Below, in pieces: positions 6,853 through 16,154 of a DNA stretch of 64,000 nt. A program made the position numbers and the translations under genes. The DNA comes from Bisbaumannia sp015645095 (GTDB lineage Bacteria > Pseudomonadota > Gammaproteobacteria > Pseudomonadales > Halomonadaceae). How positions within the stretch are numbered: the first letter of the stretch is position 1; every line of letters starts with the position of its first letter. The stretch is from the NCBI GenBank assembly GCA_036871055.1, contig CP141893.1:3224001-3288000 (forward strand). Reading direction: 5' to 3'. The notes beneath the pieces are model-generated. The model saw only the letters and a program-made list of their open reading frames with translations. It did not search any database and was not told the origin of the DNA.

Positions 6853-8775
6853 CTACTGCGACTTGCGCACCCGCAGGTACCACTCGGAGAGCAGCCGCAC
6901 CTGCTTCTCGGTGTAGCCGCGATCCACCATGCGCGCCACGAAGTCCTCGTGCTTCTTCTGGTCCGCCGCCGAGGCCTTGGCGTTGAAGGAGATCACCGGC
7001 AGCAGCTCCTCGGTATTGGCGAACATCTTCTTCTCGATGACGCCGCGCAGCTTCTCGTAGGACTGCCAGCTGGGGTTCATGCCGTTGTTCTGGGCCCGCG
7101 CCCGCAGCACGAAGTTGACCACCTCGTGACGGAAGTCCTTGGGGTTGGAGATCCCCGCCGGCTTCTCGATCTTCTCGAGTTCGTCGTTGAGGGCCTGACG
7201 ATTGAACAGCTCGCCGGTCTCCGGGTCCCGGTACTCCTGGTCCTGGATCCAGAAATCGGCATAGGTGACGTAGCGGTCGAAGATGTTCTGGCCGTACTCG
7301 GAATAGGACTCCAGATAGGCGGTCTGGATCTCCTTGCCAATGAAGTCCACGTAGCGCGGCGCCAGGAACTCCTTGATATAGCGCAGGTAGCGCTCGAAGG
7401 CCTCCTTGGGCAGCTGCTCCTGCTCGAGGCGCTGCTCGAGCACATAGAGCAGGTGCACCGGGTTGGCCGCTACCTCATGGGTGTCGAAGTTGAACACCTT
7501 GGAGAGGATCTTGAAGGCGAAGCGGGTGGAGAGCCCGGCCATCCCCTCGTCGACCCCGGCGGTGTCGCGATACTCCTGGATCGACTTGGCCTTGGGATCG
7601 GTGTCCTTGAGGTTCTCGCCATCGTAGACCCGCATCTTGGAGTAGACGCTGGAGTTCTCCGGCTCCTTGAGCCGCGAGAGCACCGAGAACTGGGCCAGCA
7701 TACGCAGGGTATCCGGGGCGCAGGGCGCCTGATTGAGGGAGGAGTGCTCGAGCAGCTTCTGGTAGATCTTCACCTCTTCGGCGACCCTCAGGCAGTAGGG
7801 CACCTTGACGATATAGACCCGGTCGAGGAAGGCCTCGTTGTTGCGGTTGTTGCGGAAGGTCTGCCACTCGCTCTCGTTGGAGTGGGCCAGGATCACCCCG
7901 TCGAAGGGGATCGCCCCCATGCCCTCGGTGGGGTTGTAGTTGCCCTCCTGGGTCGCGGTGAGCAGCGGGTGCAGCACCTTGATGGGCGCCTTGAACATCT
8001 CGACGAACTCCATCAGCCCCTGGTTGGAGCGACACAGGCCGCCGGAGAAGCTGTAGGCATCCGGATCATCCTGGGAGTACATCTCGAGCTGGCGGATATC
8101 CACCTTGCCCACCAGGGAGGAGATGTCCTGGTTGTTCTCGTCGCCGGGCTCGGTCTTGGAGATGGCGATCTGGTTGAGGCGGGAGGGGTAGAGACGCACC
8201 ACCCGAAACTGGGAGATATCGCCGCCATACTCCTTGAGGCGCTTGGCCGCCCAGGGCGACATCACGCTCTTCAGGTAGCGCCGCGGAATGTTGTACTCCT
8301 TCTCGAGCAGCTCGCCATCCTCCTCCGGCGAGAAGAGCCCCAGCGGCGACTCATAGACCGGCGAGCCCTTGATGGCATAGAAGGGCACCTTCTCCATCAG
8401 CAGCTTGAGCCGCTCGGCGAGCGACGACTTGCCGCCGCCTACCGGCCCCAGCAGGTAGAGGATCTGCTTGCGCTCCTCGAGCCCCTGGGCGGCATGGCGG
8501 AAGTAGGAGACGATCTGTTCGATGGCCTCTTCCATGCCGTAGAACTCGGAGAAGGCCGGGTAACGGCGGATCACCTTGTTGGAGAAGATCCGCGACAACC
8601 GCGAGTCCTTGGCCGTATCGATGACCTCCGGCTCGCCGATCGCTACCAGCATGCGCTCGGCGGCGGTGGCATAGGCCGTGGGCTCGCCGCGACACAGCTC
8701 GAGGTATTCCTGCAGGCTCATTTCCTCCTGCTGAACCCGCTCGTAGCGATTCTGCACATGATCGAAGATGCTCAT
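6853..8775 (-). CDS. prkA: PrkA family serine protein kinase (YeaG)
   Basis: A 640-residue cytoplasmic Ser/Thr kinase of the PrkA/YeaG family, built from an AAA-like N-terminal ATPase domain and a C-terminal PrkA domain. The Walker A motif GPVGGGKSS lies near residues 110-118 and the family block RYPAFSEFYGMEEAIEQIV just before it. Other conserved stretches are HSNESEW and STRFAFKILSKVFN. In E. coli YeaG phosphorylates targets during sustained nitrogen starvation and is RpoS-dependent. It is the first gene of the operon with yeaH and ycgB; AAGGAGG lies just before the ATG. The length matches the family. Confidence 0.95.
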   Translation of the reverse strand: MSIFDHVQNRYERVQQEEMSLQEYLELCRGEPTAYATAAERMLVAIGEPEVIDTAKDSRLSRIFSNKVIRRYPAFSEFYGMEEAIEQIVSYFRHAAQGLEERKQILYLLGPVGGGKSSLAERLKLLMEKVPFYAIKGSPVYESPLGLFSPEEDGELLEKEYNIPRRYLKSVMSPWAAKRLKEYGGDISQFRVVRLYPSRLNQIAISKTEPGDENNQDISSLVGKVDIRQLEMYSQDDPDAYSFSGGLCRSNQGLMEFVEMFKAPIKVLHPLLTATQEGNYNPTEGMGAIPFDGVILAHSNESEWQTFRNNRNNEAFLDRVYIVKVPYCLRVAEEVKIYQKLLEHSSLNQAPCAPDTLRMLAQFSVLSRLKEPENSSVYSKMRVYDGENLKDTDPKAKSIQEYRDTAGVDEGMAGLSTRFAFKILSKVFNFDTHEVAANPVHLLYVLEQRLEQEQLPKEAFERYLRYIKEFLAPRYVDFIGKEIQTAYLESYSEYGQNIFDRYVTYADFWIQDQEYRDPETGELFNRQALNDELEKIEKPAGISNPKDFRHEVVNFVLRARAQNNGMNPSWQSYEKLRGVIEKKMFANTEELLPVISFNAKASAADQKKHEDFVARMVDRGYTEKQVRLLSEWYLRVRKSQ

Positions 8776-8843
8776 CGAAGCCTCCTTAAGCCCGTCGGCC
8801 CGGGCGTCGCAATAGGTTCACGGCGACCGAGATGGGTACCCTC

Positions 8844-8851
8844 AGCGTAGC
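8844..8851 (-). promoter_or_regulatory. Possible sigma-S type -10 element for the prkA operon
   Basis: On the minus strand the sequence reads GCTACGCT, which fits the RpoS extended -10 pattern KCTAYRCT. It would start transcription near 8837, giving a leader of about 60 nt. No strong -35 is present (CCGTCA at 8872-8867), as is common for RpoS promoters. The match agrees with RpoS control of this operon in E. coli but is a prediction. Confidence 0.35.
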
Positions 8852-8977
8852 CCTAACATTAGGTGCTGACGGTGTAAGCCGGAACGCGGAATTCAACGCA
8901 TCGACTCTCGGGCCTACCCCCTAAGACGCAAGTCGCCGAGCATGGTTCGATAGACCTTAGGTGCAGACAGGCGCAAG

Positions 8978-9000
8978 CCGCCCCATCGGAGATGGGGCGG
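8978..9000 (-). terminator. Hairpin downstream of fadH
   Basis: A perfect 10-bp stem (CCGCCCCATC with GATGGGGCGG) and a three-base loop, 33 bp past the fadH stop. The following minus-strand sequence is not T-rich, so this is a structural terminator candidate separating fadH from the prkA operon promoter. Confidence 0.5.
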
Positions 9001-9032
9001 CAAAGGCAGGAGGAAACAATAAGTTAAGTTAA

Positions 9033-11051
9033 CTACAAGGCCGCGGCGGCACGGGTACCCTGATCGATGGCGCGCTTGGCATCCAGCTCGCCGGCGTATT
9101 CGGCGCCGCCGATCAGCCGCACCGCCACCCCGGCTTCCTGCAAGGGCACCAGCAGGTCGCTCACCGACTCCTGGCCCGCGCAGACGACGATGCTGTCCAC
9201 CGCCAGGCAGCGTGGCTCGCCATCGAGGCGGATATGCAGGCCGGCATCGTCGATGCCCACATAGTCGCAACCGGCCAGGGCCTCCACGCCGCGATGCTTG
9301 AGGGAGGCGCGATGCACCCAGCCGGTGGTCTTGCCTAGCCCCTTGCCGGGCTTGGAGGCCTTGCGCTGGAGCAGGAAGACCCGGCGCGGCGTCTCGGGAC
9401 GCTGCGGCGCCATCAACCCGCCGCGCTCGCGCACCTCGAGATCCACCCCCCATTCGCGACACCAGGCGTCCCGATCGAGGCCGGGCGCGCCCACATGGGT
9501 CAGCAGCTCCGCCACATCGAAGCCGATGCCGCCGGCCCCGATAATGGCGACCCGCGGCCCCACCCGCTCCGGATGCACGATGGCCATGGGATAGCTCATC
9601 ACCTTGGGGTGGTCGATGCCCGGCAAGTCGAGCTCCCGGGGCTTGACCCCGGTGGCCAGCAGCACCGCATCGAAACCGGCCAGCTCATGCACCGAGGGCT
9701 CGCTGTTGAGGCGCACCTTGACCCGGTGCTTGTCGAGCATCACCCGGTAATAGCGCAGGGTCTCGTCGAACTCCTCCTTGCCGGGAATCTTGCGGGCATA
9801 GTTGAACTGACCGCCCAGCTCGGCACGGCGCTCGAAGAGCACCACCTCATGGCCGCGACCGGCCGCGGTCACCGCCGCCGCCAGGCCGGCGGGCCCGCCC
9901 CCGACCACCGCCACCCGCTTGGGCTCGGCGGCGGGCTCGATCAGCAACTCGGTCTCGTGACAGGCCCGGGGGTTGACCAGGCAGGAGGTCAGCTTGCCCT
10001 CGAAGGTGTGGTCCAGGCAGGCCTGATTACAGGCGATGCAGGTATTGATCTCGTCGCGGCGCCCCTCGGCGGCCTTGACCACCCACTCGGGGTCGGCCAG
10101 GAAGGGGCGCGCCATGGAGACCATATCGGCATGGCCCTCGGCCAGCACCTTCTCCGCCACCTCCGGCATATTGATGCGGTTGGTGGTGATCAGCGGAATC
10201 GTGAGTTCCGCCTTCATGCGCCGGGTCACCTCGGTGAAGGCGGCCCGGGGCACGCTAGTGACGATGGTCGGCACCCGCGCCTCGTGCCAACCGATGCCGG
10301 TATTGATCAGGCTGGCGCCGGCGGCCTCGATGGCACGCCCCAGGGCCACCACCTCCTGCCAACTGCTGCCCTCCTCCACCAGGTCTAGCATGGAGAGACG
10401 GAAGATGATCAGGAAATCGGGGCCGGTGGCCTCGCGGATGCGCCGCACGATCTCCACCGGAAAGCGGCTGCGATTGTCGAAGCCGCCGCCCCACTCGTCC
10501 TCGCGATGATTGGTGCGGGCACAGATGAACTGGTTGATCAGGTAACCCTCGGAACCCATCACCTCGACGCCGTCATAGCCGGCCTCCCGGGCCAGTTGGG
10601 CACAGCGCACATAGTCATCGATCTGCGCCTCCACCTCGGTGCTCTCCAGGGCCCGGGGCGGAAAAGGATTGATGGGGGCCTGGATCGCCGAGGGCGCCAC
10701 CAGGGCCGGCGAATAGGCGTAGCGCCCGGCATGCAGGATCTGCAGGCAGATATGCCCGCCCTCGCCGTGCACCGCCTCCACCACCCCACGGTGGGCCGCC
10801 GCCTCCTCGGCGGTGGTGAGCTTGGCCGCCCCCTCGAAGACCGCGCCTTCGGGATTGGGCGCGATACCGCCGGTGACGATCAGCCCCACCCCGGCCCGGG
10901 CCCGCTCGGCATAGAAGGCCGCCAACCGCGCGAAGCCGTCGGGGGCCTCCTCGAGGTTGGTATGCATGGAGCCCATCAGGATGCGATTGGGCAGGGTCAG
11001 GTGACCCAGGGTCAGGGGGCGAAAGAGATGCGGGTAGTCGGTCACGGTCAT
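9033..11051 (-). CDS. fadH: NADPH-dependent 2,4-dienoyl-CoA reductase
   Basis: FadH reduces 2,4-dienoyl-CoA to 3-enoyl-CoA so that unsaturated fatty acids with even-position double bonds can enter beta-oxidation. In the 672 residues, an Old-Yellow-Enzyme-type FMN barrel occupies about 1-330 (HLFRPLTLGHLTLPNRI). The [4Fe-4S] cysteine cluster follows around 338-362 (CIACNQACLD then C, C). A GGGPAGLAAA FAD-binding motif lies near 382 and GAGGIGFDVAELL, which fits NADPH binding, in the C-terminal part. Length and domain order match E. coli FadH. It is a single gene flanked by a hairpin and the tRNA array terminator. Related flavin trimethylamine dehydrogenases share the fold, but the motifs fit FadH best. 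Confidence 0.92.
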   Translation of the reverse strand: MTVTDYPHLFRPLTLGHLTLPNRILMGSMHTNLEEAPDGFARLAAFYAERARAGVGLIVTGGIAPNPEGAVFEGAAKLTTAEEAAAHRGVVEAVHGEGGHICLQILHAGRYAYSPALVAPSAIQAPINPFPPRALESTEVEAQIDDYVRCAQLAREAGYDGVEVMGSEGYLINQFICARTNHREDEWGGGFDNRSRFPVEIVRRIREATGPDFLIIFRLSMLDLVEEGSSWQEVVALGRAIEAAGASLINTGIGWHEARVPTIVTSVPRAAFTEVTRRMKAELTIPLITTNRINMPEVAEKVLAEGHADMVSMARPFLADPEWVVKAAEGRRDEINTCIACNQACLDHTFEGKLTSCLVNPRACHETELLIEPAAEPKRVAVVGGGPAGLAAAVTAAGRGHEVVLFERRAELGGQFNYARKIPGKEEFDETLRYYRVMLDKHRVKVRLNSEPSVHELAGFDAVLLATGVKPRELDLPGIDHPKVMSYPMAIVHPERVGPRVAIIGAGGIGFDVAELLTHVGAPGLDRDAWCREWGVDLEVRERGGLMAPQRPETPRRVFLLQRKASKPGKGLGKTTGWVHRASLKHRGVEALAGCDYVGIDDAGLHIRLDGEPRCLAVDSIVVCAGQESVSDLLVPLQEAGVAVRLIGGAEYAGELDAKRAIDQGTRAAAAL

Positions 11052-11213
11052 GGCCTCGATTGCGGCACGAATTCAAACAACTGTATGACAGTCTAGCCGG
11101 GAGTGACAAGCGGGACACTCCGACCAAGGCCCAAGCCCGTCGAGACGGCCCCACGGAAAGAAAGCGGCGCCCTACAGCATAGAGGCAAAAGCGCGGGAAG
11201 AGGGAAGCATACG

Positions 11214-11246
11214 AAAACGCCCCAGGCCAAATGACTTGGGGCGTTT
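11214..11246 (-). terminator. Intrinsic terminator of the Val/Asp tRNA array
   Basis: On the minus strand, AAACGCCCCA pairs with TGGGGCGTTT, followed directly by further T. It lies 12 bp after the last tRNA-Asp. The A-rich opposite side makes it potentially bidirectional. Confidence 0.8.
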
Positions 11247-11258
11247 CGGGAATCTCGA

Positions 11259-11335
11259 TGGCGGACCGGACGGGACTCGAACCCGCGACCTCCGGCGTGA
11301 CAGGCCGGCATTCTAACCAACTGAACTACCGGTCC
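11259..11335 (-). tRNA. asp tRNA: tRNA-Asp(GTC), copy 1 of the array (promoter-distal)
   Basis: A 77-nt tRNA with encoded CCA. Acceptor stem GGACCGG/CCGGTCC with discriminator G. The anticodon loop CTGTCAC gives GTC. The 5' end was set from TAGTTCAG at positions 8-15; the two bases before it differ in the other copies, which confirms the boundary. Confidence 0.97.
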
Positions 11336-11338
11336 GCG

Positions 11339-11415
11339 TGGTGGGTGATACCGGATTCGAACCAGTGACCCCCAGCATGTGAGGCTGGTGCTCTAACCAA
11401 CTGAGCTAATCACCC
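11339..11415 (-). tRNA. val tRNA: tRNA-Val(CAC)
   Basis: A 77-nt tRNA with acceptor stem GGGTGAT/ATCACCC, discriminator A and encoded CCA. The anticodon loop CTCACAT gives CAC, which reads GUG only. It sits 3 bp from the neighbouring tRNA-Asp. A CAC anticodon is not universal in bacteria, since the TAC isoacceptor can read GUG. Confidence 0.95.
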
Positions 11416-11454
11416 ACGTAGACAAGGCTAATTTGCACTGCGAGGCGTCACCCG

Positions 11455-11531
11455 TGGCGGACCGGACGGGACTCGAACCCGCGACCTCCGGCGTGACAGG
11501 CCGGCATTCTAACCAACTGAACTACCGGTCC
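11455..11531 (-). tRNA. asp tRNA: tRNA-Asp(GTC), copy 2
   Basis: Same 77-nt sequence as the other two tRNA-Asp copies, with anticodon GTC and encoded CCA. Confidence 0.97.
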
Positions 11532-11584
11532 ACAAGGGCAAACCTACGCATTGCGATAGCGCCTTCCGGGCTATCTGGAAACAC

Positions 11585-11661
11585 TGGCGGACCGGACGGG
11601 ACTCGAACCCGCGACCTCCGGCGTGACAGGCCGGCATTCTAACCAACTGAACTACCGGTCC
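11585..11661 (-). tRNA. asp tRNA: tRNA-Asp(GTC), copy 3
   Basis: Same 77-nt tRNA-Asp sequence, anticodon GTC, encoded CCA. Separated from copy 2 by 53 bp. Confidence 0.97.
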
Positions 11662-11705
11662 ACTCGCATTTCCTACGACGACTTCAAGCCATCTCCCTGT
11701 CGAGA

Positions 11706-11781
11706 TGGTGGGTGGTACTGGGCTCGAACCAGTGACCCCCAGCTTGTAAGGCTGGTGCTCTTCCAACTGAGCTAACCACCC
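11706..11781 (-). tRNA. val tRNA: tRNA-Val(TAC), first gene of the array
   Basis: A 76-nt tRNA with acceptor stem GGGTGGT/ACCACCC, discriminator A and encoded CCA. The anticodon loop CTTACAA gives TAC. Most of its arms are close to those of the tRNA-Val(CAC) in the same array, suggesting that one arose from the other by duplication. Confidence 0.97.
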
Positions 11782-11799
11782 CTGAACTCGTGGCGACGC

Positions 11800-11827
11800 A
11801 TTCTACAGAGACCCTGAGGGAAGTCAA
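11800..11827 (-). promoter_or_regulatory. Promoter of the Val/Asp tRNA array
   Basis: On the minus strand, TTGACT (11827-11822) and TAGAAT (11805-11800) with 16-bp spacing, each one mismatch from consensus. A GC-rich discriminator GCGTCGCC follows, typical of stringently controlled stable RNA promoters. Confidence 0.75.
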
Positions 11828-11929
11828 CGACTTCAGCGCAAATTTTTCGCCTGAGCGGTGCCGCCATGGGGCTCATCCCACGCCTCCCACGACGGCAGGC
11901 CGCGCCATCCCTGGGATCGCGCCCGGGCC

Positions 11930-12667
11930 TCAGTCGCCCCCCTCGTTGCCAGCGGATGCCTCGAGGGTCGCGGCGATCACCCGAGCCGCCTCCTCGATCA
12001 GCCGTGCCTGGGTCAAGCCGGAGGCCTTGCGCGGCTTCCAGTCATGCTCCCCGTCCTCGAGGAAGTGAACTCGGGCCTCCGCGGGAAGGTCATAGGCCTC
12101 CACCTCTGCCCGAGTACCGAAGGGGTCCCGCGTTCCCTGCAGCACCAGGGTCGGGCAGCGAAGGTCCGGCCAGTGATCCAGCCGCGTCTTCTCTGGCTTG
12201 CCGGGCGGGTGGAAGGGATAGCCACACAGCACCAGGCCGGGCACGACCTCCCGGGCGGCCCTCAGGCTCATCACCCGACCACCCATGGACTTGCCGCCCA
12301 GCCAGCAAGGCGGCCCGGAAAGGCGTGACACGATGTCGCACCAGGGGCGCAGCTCCTCCAGCAGTTTTTCCACCCGGGGCGGCGGGCGTCGACGCCCCTC
12401 GGCACGCATCCGCTGCATGTAGTCGAACTCGATGCCCAGGGCCTGGACCCCCGCCGCGGCCAGGGCCTGACGCAGCCCTACCATGAAGGCGGAGTCCTGG
12501 CCGGCCCCCGCGCCGTGGGCCAGCAGCAGCCGCCCTCGGCGAGGCGTACCTTCGACCCAGAGGGGGCCGACGCCGACCACCTCGCAGTGCCCGGACATCG
12601 CGTCCTGCAAGCCTTCGATCACCTCGTCTACGCTGAGTCGAAGCGACGTTGCCTCTGCCATCGTCAT
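11930..12667 (-). CDS. Alpha/beta hydrolase family protein (KAN11-like)
   Basis: A 245-residue cytoplasmic protein with an alpha/beta hydrolase fold. LLLAHGAGAG (48-57) is the oxyanion region and GGKSMGG (124-130) the nucleophile elbow with Ser127. Asp181 (QGTRDPFG) and His208 (DGEHDW) complete the catalytic triad. The lysine before the nucleophile serine and this motif set fit the KAN11/dienelactone hydrolase-like group, for which no physiological substrate is established. The gene is divergent from ccoN, with 178 bp between the two starts. A thioesterase or esterase activity is possible; the substrate cannot be told from sequence. Confidence 0.8.
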   Translation of the reverse strand: MTMAEATSLRLSVDEVIEGLQDAMSGHCEVVGVGPLWVEGTPRRGRLLLAHGAGAGQDSAFMVGLRQALAAAGVQALGIEFDYMQRMRAEGRRRPPPRVEKLLEELRPWCDIVSRLSGPPCWLGGKSMGGRVMSLRAAREVVPGLVLCGYPFHPPGKPEKTRLDHWPDLRCPTLVLQGTRDPFGTRAEVEAYDLPAEARVHFLEDGEHDWKPRKASGLTQARLIEEAARVIAATLEASAGNEGGD

Positions 12668-12756
12668 TGCGACCTCTTCTGGGCGCTATTTGGTCATACG
12701 CGATTATTGCATATTTAGCTTGCCTGCCGGCTGAGCTAGAATCGGCGCCCGGAATC

Positions 12757-12798
12757 TTGACCTGTATCATCATGCGGGCGGTCGCGCTCGGGCACACT
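12757..12798 (+). promoter_or_regulatory. FNR/ANR-type box and promoter of the cco operon
   Basis: TTGAC-CTGT-ATCAT (12757-12770) matches the FNR/ANR consensus TTGAT-N4-ATCAA at eight of ten bases. If it sits at -41.5, as at class II FNR promoters, the start would be near 12805 and the -10 would be CACACT (12793-12798), a weak hexamer as expected for an activated promoter. The regulator gene itself lies at 23285-24025. Confidence 0.6.
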
Positions 12799-12845
12799 TG
12801 GCACCCGGGACGTCTCCCCTACACCGCGTTCGATGGGAACCTGAC

Positions 12846-14270
<1,425 letters not shown>

Positions 14271-14292
14271 GCCAACGGGGAACGAGACACCG

Positions 14293-14901
14293 ATGAAACA
14301 CGAGATTGTCGAAAAGAACGTTGGCCTGCTGTCCGTACTGATCCTCGTGGTGATCAGCTTCGGTGGCCTGGCCGAGATCGTGCCGCTGTTCTTCCAGAAG
14401 GACACCACCCAACCGGTGGAGGGGCTGGAGCCCCTCTCTCCCCTGGAGCTGGAAGGCCGCGACATCTACATCCGCGAGGGCTGCGTGGGCTGCCACTCCC
14501 AGATGATCCGCCCCTTCCGTGCCGAGACCGAGCGCTACGGTCACTACAGCGTGGCCGGCGAGTTCGTCTACGAGCACAACTTCCTGTGGGGCTCCAAGCG
14601 GACCGGTCCGGATCTGGCCCGTGTCGGCGGCCGCTACAGCGACGACTGGCACCGTGCCCACATGTACAACCCCCGTGACGTGGTGCCGGAATCGATCATG
14701 CCGGCCTATCCGTGGCTCTTCGAGAACACCCTGGATGGGCGCCACACCGAGAGCAAGATGCGCGCCCTGCAGCGCCTCGGCGTGCCCTACACGGACGAGC
14801 AGATCGAAGGCGCCGGCCGCGAAGTGCGTGGCCAGCAGGAGATCACCGCCCTGGTCGCCTACCTGCAGCAGCTGGGCACCACCCTCGAAGGAACGCGTTG
14901 A
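14293..14901 (+). CDS. ccoO: cbb3-type cytochrome c oxidase subunit II
   Basis: The membrane-anchored monoheme c-type cytochrome subunit that passes electrons from CcoP to CcoN. It has 202 residues: one N-terminal membrane helix (about 11-34), then a periplasmic domain with the heme c motif CVGCH (64-68). ESIMPAYPWL near 137 supplies the axial methionine. It lies 22 bp after ccoN and overlaps nothing; the stop is 2 bp before the ccoQ ATG. Confidence 0.97.
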   Translation: MKHEIVEKNVGLLSVLILVVISFGGLAEIVPLFFQKDTTQPVEGLEPLSPLELEGRDIYIREGCVGCHSQMIRPFRAETERYGHYSVAGEFVYEHNFLWGSKRTGPDLARVGGRYSDDWHRAHMYNPRDVVPESIMPAYPWLFENTLDGRHTESKMRALQRLGVPYTDEQIEGAGREVRGQQEITALVAYLQQLGTTLEGTR

Positions 14902-14903
14902 TC

Positions 14904-15116
14904 ATGGACATGGGGACCTTTCGGGGCATCACCACCCTGCTGATCCTGATTGCCTTTATCGGCATCGTGGCCTGGGCTTACTCCAAGCGCCGTAAGAAGG
15001 ACTTCGACGAAGCCGCCAACCTGCCCTTCGCCGATGATGATGAGATGCCTAACCGTGACCAGGCCTCGAGGACCGAGGCCGATTCCCGACACGACAGGGG
15101 AGACAAGAACAGATGA
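14904..15116 (+). CDS. ccoQ: cbb3-type oxidase small subunit CcoQ/FixQ
   Basis: A 70-residue single-helix protein: MDMGTFRG, a hydrophobic segment (about 8-25), then a basic stretch SKRRKKDFDEAANLPFADDD. CcoQ stabilises the CcoP-CcoNO interaction and protects the complex. Start 14904 lies right after the ccoO stop. Its end overlaps ccoP by four bases (ATGA), so ccoP translation is probably coupled. Confidence 0.9.
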   Translation: MDMGTFRGITTLLILIAFIGIVAWAYSKRRKKDFDEAANLPFADDDEMPNRDQASRTEADSRHDRGDKNR

Positions 15117-16036
15117 GCAACCTTTGGGACGACTCCCTCTCCGGTTTCTGGAGTGCCTGGATCATCGTCATCACTCTGGGCACCATCGCCTTCAGCGCCT
15201 GGGTGCTGTTCGCCAATCGCAAGACCGATAAGCTGCCCGACGCCGAAGGCAATGTATCGACCACGGGCCACGCCGCCGATGGCATCGAGGAGTATGACAA
15301 CCCCCTGCCGCGCTGGTGGTTCATGCTCTTCGTCGGCACCATCATCTTCTCCCTGGGCTACCTGGTGCTCTACCCGGGCCTGGGCAACTTCAAGGGCGTG
15401 CTGGGCTGGAGCCAGGTCAACCAGTGGGAGCGGGAGATGGCTCAGGCGGAGGAGCGCTACGCGCCGATCTTCGCCCAGTACAACGAAATCCCGGTACCGG
15501 AGCTGGCCCAGGATGCCGACGCCATGCGGGTGGCCGAGCGCATCTTCCTCAACAACTGTGCACTCTGCCACGGTTCCAACGCCCAGGGCGGCTACGGTTT
15601 CCCCAACCTGACCGACGGCGACTGGCTGTATGGCGGGGAGCCGGAGAATATCGCCCAGAGCATCGCCAACGGGCGTAACGGCCTGATGCCCTCCTGGCAG
15701 CAGCTCGGCGAGGAGAACATCGAGAACCTGACCCAGTACGTGCTGGCGCTCTCCGACCTGGAGCATGACGCCGAGCGTGCCGAACGGGGCCAGCCGGTCT
15801 ACGCGGCCAGCTGCGCGGCTTGCCACGGCCCCAGCGGCACCGGCAACACCGCCCTCGGCGCGCCCAACCTGACCAACGACACCTGGCTCTACCTGGCGCC
15901 GGGGCAGAGCGTCGCCGATTCGGTACGCCAGACCCTGCGCAATGGCCGCAACGGCCATATGCCGGCCCAGGCCGCCTATATCGGCGAAGACAAGGTGCAC
16001 CTGGTCACCGCCTACGTCTACAGCCTCAGCAACTGA
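15113..16036 (+). CDS. ccoP: cbb3-type oxidase diheme cytochrome c subunit III
   Basis: The diheme c subunit that accepts electrons from soluble or membrane cytochromes. In 307 residues there are two N-terminal membrane helices (about 11-33 and 68-88) and two heme c motifs, CALCH (149-153) and CAACH (234-238). Each has a downstream axial methionine, in NGLMPSW and NGHMPAQ. The periplasmic domain has the usual tandem cytochrome c layout. Overlap with ccoQ indicates co-translation; a hairpin follows before ccoG. Confidence 0.97.
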   Translation: MSNLWDDSLSGFWSAWIIVITLGTIAFSAWVLFANRKTDKLPDAEGNVSTTGHAADGIEEYDNPLPRWWFMLFVGTIIFSLGYLVLYPGLGNFKGVLGWSQVNQWEREMAQAEERYAPIFAQYNEIPVPELAQDADAMRVAERIFLNNCALCHGSNAQGGYGFPNLTDGDWLYGGEPENIAQSIANGRNGLMPSWQQLGEENIENLTQYVLALSDLEHDAERAERGQPVYAASCAACHGPSGTGNTALGAPNLTNDTWLYLAPGQSVADSVRQTLRNGRNGHMPAQAAYIGEDKVHLVTAYVYSLSN

Positions 16037-16045
16037 GGCAACTCC

Positions 16046-16074
16046 CGCGGGTGCGGCTGGCCGTCGCACCCGCG
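16046..16074 (+). terminator. Hairpin between ccoNOQP and ccoGHIS
   Basis: A perfect 10-bp stem CGCGGGTGCG/CGCACCCGCG with a nine-base loop, 10 bp after ccoP. There is no long T tract, so it is a likely attenuator or 3'-protecting structure that separates structural from assembly genes. A short inverted repeat GTTGT-GGT-ACAAC (16140-16152) lies directly before the ccoG ATG. Confidence 0.5.
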
Positions 16075-16154
16075 CTTCACTCTCCCCCGCGGTCGATTAC
16101 ACTACCCGGTAATACCTCCCCCCGGCGCCCCGCGCCCCAGTTGTGGTACAACCC

